A model generated the notes under the pieces. The model was not told where the DNA came from, did not search any database, and saw nothing but the letters and a program-made list of their open reading frames with translations. Position numbers and translations under genes: made by a program. A stretch of DNA of 22,748 nt from positions 1 through 22,748 of the forward strand of contig JAZOQB010000032.1 of assembly GCA_045655865.1 (NCBI GenBank). Reading direction: 5' to 3'. Below are positions 21,778-22,748 of the stretch, in pieces. Within the stretch, counting starts at the first letter, position 1; every line of letters starts with the position of its first letter. Source of the DNA: RGIG5579 sp045655865. Lineage in GTDB: Bacteria > Bacillota > Clostridia > Oscillospirales > SIG627.

Positions 21778-22482
21778 GGTCTTGCACCTCCTTGCTACAA
21801 GACCATCATAACAAAGAGGGAGTCCCATAAACAGGACTTTGCCCCGGCTTGTTTTCAAAAGCTTGCAAAAAAACGGATCCTCCTCACAAAAAGGGCTTAA
21901 AATCCCTCCAGCCAGTGGTAGGTGGTGGCGGTACCGTTGACGGTCTTGCTTGTGCGAAGGCCATCGGCATTGTAGGAATAGGTAGCGGAAAGTCCGGTCT
22001 TGTTTACCGTAGCAAGTCTTCTGCCGTTTGCCCAGGTAAAGGCAAAGCCTCCCCGGTACTGCAAAGGATTGCCGATGGCATCATAGGTAATGCTCTGGCC
22101 TTGAAATTCGGTGAGAAGATCGTTCCAAACCTCGTTGCCGTAGGTATAGCTCTTTTCTACCGTGCCGTTCTTCTTGACGGAAAGGAGATTGCCGCCGTTG
22201 TCGTAGGTATAAGTCCAAACGTCTGTCCCACGGGTAACAGAAGCAAGCTGATTTTGGGAATCGTAGGTATAGCTCTCAATGAGAGTTCCGTTTTTCTTGA
22301 CGGAAGTGATATTCCCCAGCTCATCGTAGGTATAGGAGAGAACGTCGTTTCCGTTCTTGACGGTCTTAACCAGAGCGGTGGTATTGCCGCCTTCCCCCTC
22401 CAGATAACCATACTCCGTGGTAAAGCCCCCGGCTGCGTTGAGAGTGCGGGTATTGAGGCGAACCAATTCGTCGTAGGTATAG

Positions 22483-22573
22483 GAAAGGGTCTGGGTGCCG
22501 TTTTCCTTGACCCCGTAAATCAGCCCTGCCTTTTGGCCATTGGCGGTATTGCCGTAGAGGTACTCGGTAGAGG
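22483..22573. repeat. 91-bp direct repeat, copy A
   Basis: This stretch of the YD-repeat gene is repeated at 22658-22748, with 2 mismatches in 91 bases (near 22519-22520 against 22694-22695). The period is 175 bases, of which 84 are the REP-like insert. Confidence 0.9.
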
Positions 22574-22657
22574 TGGTGGTGTAGTGGGGGCAGTGTCAAT
22601 CGCAGACCCGCCCCCACTGATTTGTCAAGACACAGAACCGTCCCCTGTCTTCTGTTT
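22574..22657. repeat. REP-like insert within the RHS gene
   Basis: The 84-base insert has a 9-bp inverted repeat (AGTGGGGGC at 22583-22591 with GCCCCCACT at 22610-22618) and a GACACAGAACCGTCCCCTGTC motif (22629-22649). From memory, the latter recurs in palindromic repeats across many gut Bacillota; this was not searched here. Confidence 0.6.
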
Positions 22658-22748
22658 GAAAGGGTCTGGGTGCCGTTTTCCTTGACCCCGTAAACGAGCC
22701 CTGCCTTTTGGCCATTGGCGGTATTGCCGTAGAGGTACTCGGTAGAGG
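22658..22748. repeat. 91-bp direct repeat, copy B (runs to the window edge)
   Basis: This is the second copy of the 91-bp repeat at 22483-22573. It ends exactly at the window boundary, so its true extent is unknown. Confidence 0.9.

Larger units (their letters stand above)
21897..22748 (-). pseudogene. Broken YD/RHS-repeat protein gene
   Basis: The minus-strand frame from about 22605 to 21897 encodes at least eight YD-type repeats, such as VLSYTYDELGNITSVKKNGT, ESYTYDSQNQLASVTRGT and WTYTYDNGGNLLSVKKNGT, then ATYSYNADGLRTSKTVNGT. These form the beta-cage shell of RHS/YD proteins. It stops at TTYHWLEGF, before the hyperconserved DxxGxx core that normally ends such a shell, so no toxin tip is present here. 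Upstream, the frame of the window edge (TEYLYGNTANGQKAGLVYG) runs into an 84-base insert and continues out of frame to a stop at 22366, while the downstream frame has an in-frame TGA inside the insert. The gene is therefore interrupted and likely inactive, or a spare repeat fragment. The 5' part lies outside the window. Confidence 0.75.

Overview
The window looks like a chromosomal segment from an uncultured Clostridia-type member of the Bacillota, plausibly from the gut. The evidence is strong AGGAGG-type ribosome sites, sigma-A-like promoters with 17-bp spacers, a YerC-type TrpR-like regulator, the NifZ/ThiI pair known from Bacillus, a DUF1934 (YwiB-like) protein, DUF6273, and a short MKK-type peptide of a kind I associate with gut Clostridia. 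No taxon is assigned, because no search was possible. From about base 1140 onward the DNA has balanced-to-high GC and low-GC codons are rare. Bases 1-1140 are clearly more AT-rich.

Layout. Bases 1-1140 hold the start of a SAM methyltransferase gene and yerC (minus strand), a divergent tRNA-Leu(UAA) with its own promoter and terminator, then a string of mini-hairpins followed by an orphan 73-aa ORF and a 15-bp stem. Bases 1158-6376 carry envelope genes on the minus strand: a TM-anchored DUF6273 protein, a family-2 glycosyltransferase, a TM-anchored exoprotein and a lipoprotein. Bases 6423-7850 encode an L-serine dehydratase fused in frame to an XRE helix-turn-helix, with an inverted repeat lying over its promoter. 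Bases 8085-10496 hold only rnfC and rnfD; the rest of the usual rnf operon is absent and cofactor motifs look degenerate. Bases 10746-13899 hold a 993-aa secreted beta-helix-like protein followed by a 47-aa peptide gene. Bases 14232-20190 look like one operon, topB - nifZ-like cysteine desulfurase - thiI - CPBP protease/pth, ending in a clean terminator; the CPBP and peptidyl-tRNA hydrolase genes share one reading frame without a stop between them. Bases 20311-21341 (plus strand) hold a DUF1934 protein and a GIY-YIG protein. The right end holds a small Sel1-repeat protein and a broken YD/RHS-repeat gene split by a REP-like insert.

How the genes work together. NifZ would supply persulfide sulfur to ThiI for tRNA 4-thiouridine (and possibly thiazole), next to Pth, which recycles peptidyl-tRNA, so the topB-pth operon is mostly tRNA and DNA housekeeping. 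The envelope genes appear to share a promoter type (TTGCAAAAC at -35). The best candidates for unusual biology are the enzyme-regulator serine dehydratase with its own candidate operator, the CPBP-Pth frame with an internal start, the degenerate RnfC/RnfD pair, and the hairpin array with its small passenger ORF. None of these is proven from sequence alone.
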